Part shown: piece by piece, positions 53,226-63,981 of the stretch | Layout of the letters: every line of letters starts with the position of its first letter | Numbering within the stretch: position 1 is the first letter of the stretch | From: Diprion similis | Taxonomy: Eukaryota; Arthropoda; Insecta; Hymenoptera; Diprionidae | Assembly: GCF_021155765.1 (NCBI RefSeq) | Contig: NC_060113.1 | Span: 4,045,001-4,109,000, forward strand | Length of the DNA: 64,000 nt | Direction: 5' to 3' | The notes under the pieces: generated by a model | The model's database searches: none | What the model was told of the DNA's origin: nothing | Seen by the model: only the letters and a program-made list of their open reading frames with translations | Translations under genes and position numbers: made by a program

Positions 53226-54593
53226 ACTATCGTATTATTGTGTACCAATATATTAAGATAATACGAGACGGTAATTGATAGTCGTCTTACGATTAGTCAT
53301 TCACTAAACAATATGAGATATTATATATATATATGTAGGTTATAGACATTGTGATTATGAATTATACAGTAATACGAGAATGAAGTTAGTAAGGTTATCG
53401 TAACGAAACATTGGGCGGTGAAAATCACTGTTTTGTCATCAAAGTTACTGATATTTCAACATGTCCGACTAGGTGTGTTTTGTTTTTGTTTTACTACGGT
53501 TCGCTAAATTTCAGACAATTCGAAAATCGCGAATTAACGGTTTTTTTCCTAAGCATCAATCTCGTTACCAACTTCAACTCGTCTACTTGTGTTCGATTTT
53601 TCAGATTCAATTTACCGGTGAAATTTCTTTTCGATTCAACGAAGGTCTCGCTTGTAGTGTTCAAGAGTCATTTTTACCTTATGAAATACGGATTGTAAAC
53701 AATAACGTTGAAAGAGAAAAAGAAAGAAAGATGCAACTTCGTGGAAGTTGTGTTGTTTTTCGATTGTTAGAGGATCGCGATTCGTCCCGACGCTTTTTCC
53801 GTGTTTTTGTTTTCATCCGCAAGGCAAACTCTCTTCTCTCCTCAACACTTCTGTTTACATCGATTCCGACGGGAGTGTAAAAATGATAAAACAATATTAC
53901 ATAATTCCTCTGTATTTATACTGTATAAATTGTAATATTATTTCGCGCTCAGTCACGAATCACAAAGACCAAACAAAGAAATATCGTTCTGATACATTCC
54001 GTTATTACATTATAGAAATAGTCGGGGAAAAAACATAAAAATTTTCGCTACGACATCGAAACTTTCGATTATTATACATCGTCTGTATTAACTCGGATAA
54101 TTTTTACTTTTACAACCAACAATGTACAGACAATTCTTCAAAAGTTTAGTGTATTCAACGGATTCGTCCGATTTTTGCTTTTTGCATTTTCATTCACCCC
54201 GGTGGTGGAAACCAAAGAGGAAAAAAAAGAAGAAGAAACAAATACACATCAAAACTGATGTACGTTTAATCTATAATGTATTAGATGTGATGAATTTTGT
54301 ATATGTACAGTAATGTTGATTAAATTAATGCCTTCCTCTTCCGGCTAACTTGTTTGCGGATCGAAACAAAATTCGAGTCTCGATTATATACGAATTACGT
54401 GACAATGATTGGCGATAAGTTAAGTTATTGTATTTTACATTAAAACTGTTAGAAAATCAAAAAGTAGATATTCTTTTTCCGAGCTTTAGTTGGGTTGTAA
54501 CGTTGCCAACTCAAGCCTCGTTCTTAATGTTAGATTGTTAGTTTATTGTTAATGAAATTTAAATATAAATTCGTTATACCTGCGATGAAGCAA

Positions 54594-54700
54594 AACTCCA
54601 GGTTGGCGACGATTACGCCGCGGATGAATTCTCAGGACAGCGAGTAGTTTTCATCCCCGAAACAGGCGCAGCAGGTTGCGTATCGAAGAAGAACAATATC
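54594..54700 (+). other. Exon-like segment with splice-donor sequences on both strands (unassigned)
   Basis: A GC-balanced, repeat-free block amid AT-rich DNA. On the plus strand it is open, reading DEAKLQVGDDYAADEFSGQR and on to NNIH, followed by a consensus donor GTGAGT at 54701-54706. On the minus strand the opposite edge reads CATCGCAG then GTATAAC, also donor-like. It could be an internal exon on the plus strand or a noncoding exon on the minus strand. I do not recognise the peptide. Confidence 0.25.
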
Positions 54701-55149
54701 CATGTGAGTTACTCGATCATATTATCGGTCGATACAACAGGCGGGTCACTGCGGCATCGCGATAAAACAAAAGAACCAAGAGAAAAACACACGATCAAGA
54801 GACAATCGACACTCAGCACTTGAATTCCGGCACTGCATGCGTTTCCTTCCTCAAAAACAAATATTATCGTAGAGTCGATGTGACGATTTTTTATAAGAAA
54901 CAAACAACGTCGTCGTCGCACTGATTCCTCTCATTCACGAATATATTAATATACTCGTCACAGAAACACACACACGCACACACACATACACAAACGGAAT
55001 TAATTTGCCTGGTTTCAGACGTCGATAGTCGTCGGCACTTTCCTGACGAATAAAACGCGAAATGAGAAACCGTAACGGCAAAAACTCGGAGAGATTTGGT
55101 AAAAGAAACAACGTCGGTGAATTTAACCGTCGAATCTACATCTCGCCGC

Positions 55150-56050
55150 ACCAGACTTCTTATTCGCAGGGTAAAAATTTTCCCGAAAACAGCTCGTATA
55201 GCTATCGAAGAAGGGTTTAGATTTCCTCGTTTATAGAAACAGCCCGCATCATCTTCGCACTAGTATTTCTAAACCCGAGTCCTTTTCGCAAAGAGTAGTT
55301 CAGCAGCGAAAGTTAGCGAGAGGCGATCGATTCGCGAGGAAAAATCGCGGTTCACGTCTTTGGATATATTCCCTTTAACTCGGCGCCCGATGAGCGAGGA
55401 GCGGTCGAAACTCGCTTAAAGGGAGTCTCGAAGCGTCGGAGAAATCAGTTCCCGCATCTCTGCTCGACTCTCCTCGATCATTTCCGCCGGCGTCGGGAAT
55501 CAAACACCAGGCGATCGTTTCGACCGATTGTTTATTGTTCATCGGGCGGTGAAATATCCATACCTGCTTTTTGTCCGGCCGGTAAAGCAGGACACGCGCA
55601 CACACAAACTTCGATCGGCAATAGGCGGAAGGAAGAAAGGAAGAAAGGAAGTCCTGGTCGTCGCTTCGAATATTCGTCGCCGTATTACCACCGTCACAAT
55701 ATCGTCTTTAACCTATCTCGAGCGGTCACTCGGCGCTTTTATTTCCGGTTAAAACAACGCCGCATTCTTCACGACCCGGCAAAGCAACGTCTACGCTTCC
55801 CGACGGCTCGCTTATGACTGCAGGTTGATGCGCCCGCGACTCCTGCCTCCGCCACTGTCCACGCCCCCCACCACGGCCCCGCCCCCAGGGGGCGGCCGCA
55901 GCTGAGGCCCCCCCCCCCCTCCCCATCCCGTCGCACCATCTACACCATCTATTCACGAAATCTCGACCCACGCTCGGCGACGCGGACGCTGCTCGCGATA
56001 GATTTTTCACGCCGCTTCCTGCTTCGGATTATGCATTGAAAAAAGTACCT
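55150..56050. promoter_or_regulatory. CpG-rich island, candidate promoter or first exon region
   Basis: Sharp rise in G+C and CpG compared with both flanks, with little simple repeat apart from an (AAGG)n patch near 55630 and a C-run at about 55908-55919. In insect genomes such islands often mark promoters of broadly or developmentally expressed genes. Neither strand shows a convincing long coding frame; the minus-strand frame at 55726-56010 is Gly/Arg-rich by composition. Confidence 0.3.
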
Positions 56051-56432
56051 ATACACACTCGCACACACGCGGCTCCTACGCACCAAACTTCGCACCGGTT
56101 CTCGTCATCGCTCGTAGGTACTGCGGAAACGGGCTGTTTATAAACAGCTTTTGGTTTCTCCTCTTTTTACCCATGGAAGCAAAAATTTTTACGAAACCTT
56201 ACGCGTGTGTAGGAAAACGGGAAACGATATTTCGTGTTCTATATGTAAGAATTGGGGGGAGGTGGAGTACTTCTAAATACAACGAATCCTTACATTGGGG
56301 GGAGGGGGAGTTGGAAAAACATCCCGATGGATAAAATTTTTTATAATGAACAATCCGAAATTTTGTTAACATATTATATTAATTTGTTGCCGGTGTTCGT
56401 TTCACTGATTTAAAATTGTTTTTGGTTTCCTC

Positions 56433-56452
56433 TGACTCATCAGGATGAGTCA
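56433..56452. promoter_or_regulatory. Inverted pair of AP-1 (TRE) consensus sites
   Basis: TGACTCAT and ATGAGTCA are separated by CAGG, forming a perfect palindromic pair except for the spacer. Each half contains the TGA(C/G)TCA site bound by Jun/Fos-type bZIP factors. It is isolated from known genes. Confidence 0.3.
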
Positions 56453-57019
56453 TTGCAGTGGTGTATCTACGAGAAATCTTTAGTACCTATCGCGGGTTTC
56501 GATTAGCTGCTAAATTGAATGAGAAAATAAACTAGAAAATTTACTTCCAAAAGAATCAGCCTTTGCACAACCAATACAAGCCGATACTAAAGGTTTTTTA
56601 TTCATATACCTAGTATGTGTGTACCTGATGGTATAAAGTTGCACGTGATAATTTTCAAACTATATACCTATTATGTATATAATTCATTTTGATGTATAAA
56701 TAACATCGTCCTGCAATATTTGCTGACTGCAATTCTGCTATAAATATTGCATAAGCTGCATAAAACAATAATCAAGTTGTGCTAAAAAACATCATTGCTT
56801 AAAATTTTTTTTCCAAATGTATTATCTCTGCATCACGGTCTGCATTGTATATGAATATTTCTATACCTACTATAGGCGCTAACCTATCTAAGAAACACAC
56901 ACTCTTAACTGTCCCGACTTGAAAAACATTCCAATGAATAACAAACCGATTTTTCTCTGTAGTACCACAGCTGGCGAAATAACTTACGATTAGTTCTCTC
57001 TGAACATATCAGTTAGACA

Positions 57020-57283
57020 GTGTTTATCACTTTTGGAATATATGCAGATATATATATATATAGTGTACCGAATGAGAGTTCTATTGAAATTGATAATCAG
57101 GACGTCAAGCGAGTCTGTTCTGTCAGATACCTTGGAATCGTAATACCTAGATCAAGTTACGAAGTAGGAATCGCACGTAAATCATATCACAAAGAAGATC
57201 AGATATTTACTGCTTGTCTGTGCAAAATTATCCAGGCTACTGTCTCAGGAGTCGCTGTTAATTATCTATCATGCACTCTTTAA
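57020..57283 (+). pseudogene. Possible relic of a non-LTR retrotransposon reverse transcriptase
   Basis: An 87-codon frame contains YADIYIYSVPN, resembling a decayed YADD-type catalytic region, then about 30 residues later VKRVCSVRYLGIVI, resembling the conserved VKYLGV-I block that follows the palm in Jockey/I-type LINE reverse transcriptases, then LCKIIQATVSGVAVNYLS, where such proteins have a LYK.II.P...Y.S segment. The spacing between the first two is much too short for an intact enzyme, so if this is real it is a deleted remnant. No poly(A) tail or other domains are seen. The resemblance is by eye only. Confidence 0.25.
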
Positions 57284-58300
57284 CAGTATTAATGTAAACA
57301 AATTAATGTAATTTTATTAAATTATTGTCCCTCCAGAACTGAATTAGGTATAAACGAAAAGTATAACGTGAAACATAAGTTACCAGCAAATCGCGAAAAA
57401 AGCACGCGTCTTTGTCCGAGTCTTTAATACTACATTTTATTATCTCTATTTTGTTTTTGCTTTTCAGTTTCTGATCTCGCAATCTCTTTACTTGTTACTT
57501 CAATTTTTATTTTTACTTTACAAACACCAGTTGTATAATGTACCTATATAGGCAATTTTATTTACCTCTTTAGATTTTATTTGCGTTTGCACAAAATCGT
57601 AAGTAATATTCTACTGATCAATAAATATGAAATATCAAATGAAATCTGCAGTCCCATCTGCAAATGCGGCTGTAATCTGGGATATCGTTATGCGTTACAC
57701 AAATATATCTATGTTACATATACATATATATGTATATAATATGGCAGATGCCTCATCTTTTATCCGTATAGATTATAATCGCAATAGTGCAGGAATGCCG
57801 AGCAATTCTATACAATAAAATACATGTATATAGATATTTTATGGCTTGTTTCTACGCGTTTGCTGATTAGATCATTCCCTGCAGAATATACGTAATATAC
57901 ATGTATATTACACTCGATTTTAACTGACGGCTATAACTTACGCCATGTGCGTCGATGCAGAATATACATCCGATTTGTATTCTCTCGCTCAAGTATCATG
58001 TCTCTACAAGAATTACATATATATCATATGTACCTACTCCTGAGTTCGCCGTATAATGTATCAATATTGTATGTGCATATACATATAAGTACAGAAAAGC
58101 TTATAAAATTCCGAATGGCGTTTAGCGGAGAGAATCAGATTTTCAGAATAGGCGCTTTATCTTTATTTATCATAAACAATATTTTACATATACTTGCAAT
58201 TACATACGGATAGCACAGGATGGTCTTTAATTTGTAATTGGATAAAAATATCATCACTGTATCGTCCACGTTATCTAAACGTTTGAATAATGATATAACT

Positions 58301-58560
58301 TATACGGAACACCTTATTTGGAGGGCGAACGCGTTGCAGGATGCGACAATTCTCTCCATCTCCTGAAATTAATTGGGATCCACCCTAATATTGCGCAGTA
58401 ATTAGCGCATCCGCCGGTGTCAGGTGCTGAAATGTCATCAATAATAAACATATTAGCATTAATTTTTATCGGAAGGAGCGACGCGTCAGCAAGCGAAAAG
58501 AGAAGACTTATAAAAACTCGCACGATGAACAGGTAATACTTAGGCCAGGATGTCGGCGAT
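58301..58560. promoter_or_regulatory. Candidate enhancer or small promoter with clustered homeodomain-like sites
   Basis: Repeat-free, balanced composition. It contains AATTAATTGGGAT, GTAATTAGCGC, CAGGTG (E-box), ATTAGCATTAATT and CAATAATAAAC within about 110 bp, then TATAAAA at about 58509. Such a mix is typical of developmental cis-regulatory DNA. The assignment is inference from motif density only. Confidence 0.3.
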
Positions 58561-59300
58561 AGTCGCGCGTCGAAGTCGGTATTAGAAAATTAACGAAGCG
58601 TTTCAGAGCCACGCGTTCGAGTCATGGCGCTTCCTGTCGTTCCGAGTCGTTGAAGCCGGTGCGCCGCTGTTTTTATCAACTCGTTTCGAACGTCGCATTT
58701 TCACTCTAGCGCGGTCACCGACGCGAGACGATGATTCGAAAGCGCGCGAATGGAAGGGACGAACGGCGCCGTGGCAGCAGCCGACGATCCAGAGACCACT
58801 CTTCGTCTTTCGAAGCGACTTTCGCTCCGCCCAGGTTCCCGCCGGCCGACTGATGGGCGGGTGTTTCAACAATCTAACCGCCGTCATCGTACACGACAGT
58901 CACGACAGTCATTATCCGCACGGAAGCGCCGAAATTCTCGTCGGCGAGACGAAATTCACGGCTGCTAACCGCGCGCACTTTATTAGTACGGAGAAATTTA
59001 TTCCCTATCGCCGCGCCTGAAAGCGCAGGTGACAGACGCGATCGGGCACCAAAATGGCGCCGCCCGATATACATCGCATTATCCATATCATATAAGCTGC
59101 GTAGGTATACGCAACATATTTTCGATGGCGGTCGCAGCGCATGGCGCGTCGTCGATTCGAAATAAGTTGCATACTTCTCGCCGTTCGAATCTGCTTCCGT
59201 GTGAATGTAGGCACAAGTAGCGCGCAATACGTACGTATCAGCGAACCCCCTGAACGTAGCTGTACTCGTCGCGCGGGTAGAAACAAAAGAGCGCGATTAG
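58561..59300. other. CpG-rich unique island with several GCCAT words
   Basis: G+C-rich, CpG-rich and free of microsatellites. Overlapping open frames occur on both strands (for example 58603-58887 and 58874-59227 on minus), but they lack recognisable domains and reflect low stop-codon frequency in GC-rich DNA. GCCAT/ATGGC words at about 58624, 59053, 59125 and 59140, with two more at about 59473 and 59500, match the core of YY1/Pho-type sites. Function unknown. Confidence 0.3.
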
Positions 59301-60508
59301 CTTATATCCGTTACAAAATACGTTATAACAAGATTTTCGAGCATTATAAGGATCGGAAACGAAGAGGAGAAATCTTATCGCGGTATCGAAACGAATGCAA
59401 CAATGTCCGCGAGTCTTGTTAAGTTCTTAAATACTTATTGTTAGGTACATACATCGCGGTTTATCCCCTGCAGCCATGCTGTCAGCCGGGCGCACGGCCA
59501 TATTGGACTTATTCCGGCATGAATTAATAAGAGGCTTCAAGCTCGATGTATGTATAAAGAATGCTAATGAGTATGTCATGTGCCGCTGCGGCGTGCATCC
59601 TCTCTCTGTGTAATACACTTCTTGTCGTTTCTTTTCAGCTTCTGCACAGGCTGCATGATGTACAGCTGTATACGTCATACATACGCGGATCGCGTGCTCG
59701 ATATATATTTGGGGTATGTTATGTTGCGAACACGCACGTTTCAATATTATACATTATTGTAATGCACGAAACGATCGGAGAACATGCATGGAATCGTTGA
59801 CACGGCATTGTATATATCTATTCTGCAACATTTCATCGCTTAAATTCTTGTCATCATATATATACAGTGTAGTTATGATCTGAAAATGACGCAAGTATAG
59901 ATCGTAATAGAATTCTTATCTGTCTTTTCGCAGCCTTGATACAACCGGAAATACTTGTGTGTCTGTACTTGGGTATATCTGCATTTATACGTTCCATAAC
60001 TGTTTTCATTCTCTTCTGTAACGGAAAAACTTGCAATTTTAGGGAAAATAGAAATTAGTTCTGTAACCGTAACCAGAAAATCTAGCATGTGCTTTCTGAT
60101 TATAATAGGCTTGATAAATATTACAATTATTACTTGTACTGTATTATTACTATACTTCTATTATTTGATGTCGATGCAACGCCGAAATTTTTCATGAAAT
60201 TGCTTCAACTTATTGCTCACACGATGTACTCATTTTACTATAATTGCAACTACAGTTATTACAACGATTTTAAAAGAAATTAAACTTCGTAGAGTGAAAC
60301 TTAAAGTATCCAAAAAACCAAATTCTGGTTTCTTACTATAATTTTGAAGGTGTAAAATTCGCACTTTGGATATATCTATAGTTCAAAATTACTATTAAAA
60401 CATTGTAAGACGATATTAATTCGTTCAATGAAAATGACATGAGCGGGCTTTTACTATCACATCATGATTCGTACACACGACCATCATCTCTTGGAGGAAA
60501 AATATTGC
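59301..60508. other. Gene-free spacer left of tRNA-Phe
   Basis: Unique sequence without notable repeats. Frames of about 60-105 codons on both strands have no recognisable domain or splice structure. Nothing is assignable. Confidence 0.5.
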
Positions 60509-60514
60509 AAAAAA
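60509..60514 (-). terminator. Pol III terminator of tRNA-Phe
   Basis: A run of six T on the minus strand begins 10 nt downstream of the tRNA 3' end, which is the usual Pol III stop signal. Confidence 0.8.
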
Positions 60515-60523
60515 TATTTCCTC

Positions 60524-60596
60524 TGCCGAAACCCGGGATTGAACCGGGGACATTTAGATCTTCAGTCTAACGCTCTCCCAACTGAGCTATTTCGGC
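60524..60596 (-). tRNA. tRNA-Phe (GAA)
   Basis: Read on the minus strand, the 73-nt gene folds as a full cloverleaf. The acceptor stem GCCGAAA (60596-60590) pairs with TTTCGGC (60531-60525), and discriminator A is at 60524. The D-arm is AGCTCAGTTGGGAGAGC, and the anticodon loop CTGAAGA carries GAA at 60563-60561. The T-arm CCCGG-TTCAATC-CCGGG matches the B box. There is no intron and no encoded CCA. A minus-strand T6 (plus-strand A6 at 60509-60514), ten bases past the 3' end, is a Pol III terminator. The gene stands alone. It supplies Phe codons UUU and UUC. Confidence 0.97.
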
Positions 60597-61294
60597 GGAT
60601 ATGAATCGAGCGTTGAAACCTTTGAATAAAGCAAAAAAGCTTGTCTCAAAATGTGACTCTTTTTTCGTTTTGCTGATCTTTATTCTGGGAGGCTTGAATG
60701 GCGCAACTACATAATATTCAATAACAGGGATTATCGAAGTGGATGACAATCGACGTCACGAACATAACCTCCTTTCATCCGGCAGACGTGAATCAGCTGT
60801 TCCGGCTGACTTGACATACAGACGTACAGAATTCCTCGTACGGGAGTTTGAAGGTGCTTGCTACTGCGTATTAGCGTTGTAATCTTTCACCGAAGTTTCA
60901 ATCCTCCGTAAGTATTTGGCAACTGGATTCATTGACCCGGCCTGCATCGATTCGCGATTTGAGCCGGTCAGAGTAAGTTAGGTTAGGTTAGAAAGTACAG
61001 TTATTCGTCGAGTCATAATTATTCACATCATTCCAGGATTGCCTTAGGCGTCAAGAGGCAAGAATATTTTTCTCCTCCCATTATTGTGTATTCGCACCTC
61101 GTTTCTCCGACTACTGACGGTGTAAAGTTTATTTAGAAGACAGATGTTGGAAATTAATCGATCATCTAAACTTCTGGATAAAGCTGAAGCGTCCTTGATT
61201 GTTGCGTGCGAAAGACTAATGACTCAGAGTGAAGAAGGAATTTAAACATATCAAGTTTTCAAATCCGAAATCAGTTTGGATTCTTTTTCAGAAA
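60597..61294 (+). promoter_or_regulatory. LDAH upstream region: promoter, 5' UTR and probable 5' UTR intron
   Basis: This stretch separates the divergently transcribed tRNA-Phe and LDAH. Two strong donor sequences, GTAAGT at 60908-60913 and GTAAGT at 60973-60978, precede the acceptor at 61290-61291, just before the LDAH ATG. This suggests a noncoding first exon ending near 60907 or 60972, and a start of transcription somewhere around 60780-60880. No TATA box is evident. The exon boundaries are inference. Confidence 0.45.
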
Positions 61295-62383
61295 ATGCAG
61301 GAAGCGTTCTTGGACCTGAACGGTGTTCCGACTCATGTCACTTCCGAGGGTCGGTGGGTCGAGGCTGGCCTTGCAGCCGATGGTCACAGAGATGTGGTGG
61401 TTGTCATTCCAGGTAATCCGGGAGTTCCAAGCTTCTATAACGGGTTTATCAAGACCTTGAATTCAAAACTCCCGACGGAAACGCCCGTCTGGATGGTTGG
61501 GCATGCCGGGCATGTCCAACCCAGCAAGACGAGCCTTAGAACCTTGCCCAAATATGAGCACAACAGGCACTTGTACAATCTGGATGGGCAGCTTAAGCAT
61601 AAGGTACGCAAGGGCCAAGTGGGATTTTCACATTTTTATTCCTTGAGGTTGACTGATTTTTTTCTTCAAGGCTGAGTTCATCAAGAAATACGTACCTAAA
61701 GACGCTCGATTACATCTTGTTGCCCACTCGATTGGTAGTTGGTTCGTTTTGAACCTTCTTAAGGACGAAGAGATTAGAAATCGGGTTGTGAAATGCTACC
61801 TATTATTTCCTACTATCGAACGTATGAGAGAAAGTCCAAATGGAAAATTCTTTACACGATTCGTAAGAAACTTTACAAAACTTGAAAATTACATGTGTTA
61901 GAATCTTCACACATACATCGCAGTTGACTTAATTTATACTTCATTTTATTCCAGGTCACACCTTTGATCTCCACGCTGGTTTTTCTTTCTTGGATATTTA
62001 CGTTTTTGCCTTTGATTATTCAAATACTTTTGATCGAAATAGTCGGTTTCTTCATTGGAATTCCTCGCAAGTGCAGGAACTCTGTTTTGCAGCTTGTCAA
62101 TCCCGCTGTGCTGAGAAGAGTTTTTTCGTTGGCAAAACAAGAAATGGAAGTCGTGCGTGAGTTGGATCATGAATTAGTATCAAAAAATTCAGATAAACTT
62201 TGGTTATATTATGGCTCTAAGGACGGTTGGACTCCTGTAAAATATTATGAAGAAATCAGATCTAGATATCCAAATCTCAATGCTGTACTGTGCAAAAGAG
62301 GAATTTTACATTCGTTTGTTCTTGAAAGCGATACGGAAATGGGACACATTGTTGGAGACGTTATCAATGATAACATTATATAA
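61295..62383 (+). CDS. LDAH: Lipid droplet-associated hydrolase (LDAH family), 3 coding exons, 309 aa
   Basis: Coding exons are 61295-61603, 61671-61862 and 61955-62383, all phase 0, with GT donors (61604, 61863) and AG acceptors (61670, 61954); stop is TAA at 62381-62383. The 309-aa product is an alpha/beta hydrolase of the LDAH (C2orf43, DUF2305) family, which in animals sits on lipid droplets and affects neutral-lipid and sterol-ester storage. Visible landmarks: the oxyanion-side motif IPGNPG (residues 38-43), HAGH near 70, nucleophile elbow AHSIGS with Ser123, the family signature LLFPTIERM..SPNG (about 144-159), a strongly hydrophobic segment about 170-203 likely to insert in the droplet monolayer, Asp257 in YYGSKDGW and His286 in ILHSF. 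Length is close to the human protein (about 325 aa). An in-frame ATG at 61229 would add 22 residues, but a good acceptor (TTTTTCAG at 61284-61291) lies between the two, so 61295 is preferred, with a 5' UTR intron. Family assignment is firm; cellular role is by homology. Confidence 0.95.
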
Positions 62384-62865
62384 CACTCGGTTTTAATTTA
62401 GATACTATAAGTATTAAGTAATGATCAACAAGTGTCATTCCACAGCATCACGTAAGTTAAAGTTTCGAGAAAAATATACACATGCACCACTTTTTTTTTT
62501 AATTTTTCACTTGTAATTTTTAGTGGTTTACGAAATGGCAAAGGCATTTTTATAGATATAATATCATTTTATACGGAAAATGTTCATGAAATTGCAGTAT
62601 CGCCAGAGAGTTAAGTATAGAGAATAGAAATAGGTACTAAGTAACAATTTTTTTTATTCTATCAGTAGATCAATAAATCGATGTTGATATTCGATTGATA
62701 CAATTGCTTTCATGTACGAACCAACTAGTGAAAAGATTGAAATGTGCATGGAATCACGATTCATAAATGTGGTAAGTAACGAAGAAAGTGATAACTATAT
62801 AGTACTCGTTTAATTCATTTCCAGTGGTCCTTATAATACAGTATTTCGCTGAATTAAATTAAGTG
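62384..62865. other. Convergent intergenic spacer with 3' UTRs of LDAH and mRpS23
   Basis: The two genes end tail to tail here. An AATAAA on the plus strand at 62672-62677 fits as the LDAH poly(A) signal, and an ATTAAA on the minus strand at 62814-62809 fits as that of mRpS23. With these signals the two 3' UTRs would not overlap much. Confidence 0.5.
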
Positions 62866-63981
62866 TTACTCATCCTTAAATATGTTACTAATATCAATAT
62901 TCAGGGTTTCTATTTTGCCTTCCTTTGCAGCAGCTACTGAACTCGTTTCTGTAACCGGTTGATTCTTGTTGATTTTTGATCTAACCGCCTGCCCAGTCAC
63001 TTGGGAAACAGCAGCTTCGTACAGTTTTGATTTTTCCACAACACCCTATCGTAAAGAATGATATTATATGGTGAAAATATTTCAAGGTGTTGAAGTACAT
63101 ACATAATTAGTTGGATAGCAGTTGTAAATCAAAGTTAGCCTCATAAATTTTCAGGAAATTAACAGTCTGCTAATGATCAAGCTGAAATAATTTTAAATCG
63201 ACTCATTCGATTGAACTATCTCAGAGTGTAAAAGACAATCTGTACAAACCTCTTCTAACAACTGTTGATAAACAGCTATAAATTTTTGTGTTTGAGACAA
63301 ACCAGATGTATCCTCCAGACGAAGAAATGGTTGTGTAGGATGATCCTTGTGGAACTTTCTGTGTTACATTACAGGCGAAAAAAAACATTGATTACAACAC
63401 ATTCTGTAGCCTATAATTTTTACATACAGCAATTCTGATTTGGTTTGTGTGATTTAGGATGGTTATAAATATTGGATCAATTGAATTACGCTCGAATGAC
63501 ATCCTCCTCGTAGAAAATATCTCTGATATTTCCCGCAACTATCGGACGATCGAAACGAGGCTCATCCTTTGGTGGAAAAGCTTCATAAATGTCGAACCAT
63601 AATGGTTTATCCTCTTCTTTCATAGCCCCAGCTCTAAGAAGTCCGCTTGTTCTGGAAATATGTCAAATCGGTTCTTCGATGATTACATAGACTGAGAGAA
63701 ATCATAATGAGCAATTATTTTGAAGTTGAATAAACTTCAAATGGAGAATAGTGACATTTAAGTTGATGCTCAATTATCAGAATTGTTTGTTTTTGGATTA
63801 ACTCCAGTACTCCGGTAGTTCATAACCTTCTTTCATATTTTTTCGTAGTAAAAAATCGGGCTTTATTAGTTTAGAATTTGTGAAAAAAATCTCGTGTATT
63901 TTATTCTTATCTAGCGGATTATGCATTCGCGCTTTACCTCGAATGAATCGTGCCAATTTTTGCTAATCTGCTACGTGCCAT
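62866..63981 (-). CDS. mRpS23: Mitochondrial small ribosomal subunit protein mS23 (mRpS23), 4 exons, 164 aa
   Basis: Minus-strand exons, high to low: 63981-63938 (ATG at 63981-63979), 63651-63490, 63358-63250 and 63045-62866 (TAA at 62868-62866). Junctions are GT-AG and phases agree (2, 2, 0), giving 164 codons plus stop. The protein starts [15 protein letters not shown], then has the conserved block [20 protein letters not shown] followed by DEPRFDRP (about residues 24-52), then [13 protein letters not shown], and a lysine- and glutamine-rich tail. These blocks identify mS23, a metazoan mitoribosome small-subunit protein. It is slightly shorter than the human protein (about 190 aa), and mS23 tails vary. 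It should act in the mitochondrial matrix; no N-terminal presequence is obvious beyond a basic start, which is normal for this protein. The gene is complete, and its promoter lies at or beyond the right edge. It converges on LDAH, with 482 bp between stops. An ATTAAA on its strand (62814-62809) is a plausible poly(A) signal. Confidence 0.95.

Larger units (their letters stand above)
43011..54593. other. Gene-free stretch, the most microsatellite-dense part of the window
   Basis: Holds (CTTT)n at 43121-43151, (AT)n at 43345-43381, 43858-43932, 47892-47936, 48671-48730 and 52644-52704, (CA)n near 44805-44828, (AAG)n near 46072-46100, (GT)n near 46751-46774, A-run 46796-46818, (CATCAG)n 49806-49863, (GA)n 52022-52051 and 52199-52227, (CGT)n 52814-52849, (CTAGA)n 53056-53097 and (ATTC)n 53181-53225. 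A GC-richer patch at 48110-48440 has no supported frame. Confidence 0.5.
56051..58300. other. Gene-free, moderately AT-rich unique sequence
   Basis: Fewer microsatellites than further left. Contains two similar G-rich words near 56252 and 56299, the AP-1 palindrome at 56433, the possible LINE relic at 57020-57283 and short (TA)n tracts. No gene is recognised. Confidence 0.5.

Noticed and set aside
55726..56010. 94-codon Gly/Arg-rich minus-strand frame
   Set aside because: Explained by GC-rich composition and C/G runs; no domain and no supported transcript structure.
1..60500. Known insect miRNAs, snRNAs, rRNA or further tRNAs
   Set aside because: I looked for familiar miRNA seeds in hairpins and for tRNA B-box words on both strands and recognised none apart from tRNA-Phe; this was by eye and not exhaustive.
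60978..60991. TTAGGTTAGGTTAG resembling the insect telomere repeat
   Set aside because: Fewer than three units, within a probable 5' UTR/intron region; chance is sufficient.
61229..61294. Upstream in-frame ATG for LDAH
   Set aside because: A strong splice acceptor lies between it and ATG 61295, and the 22 extra residues are not like the family N-terminus.
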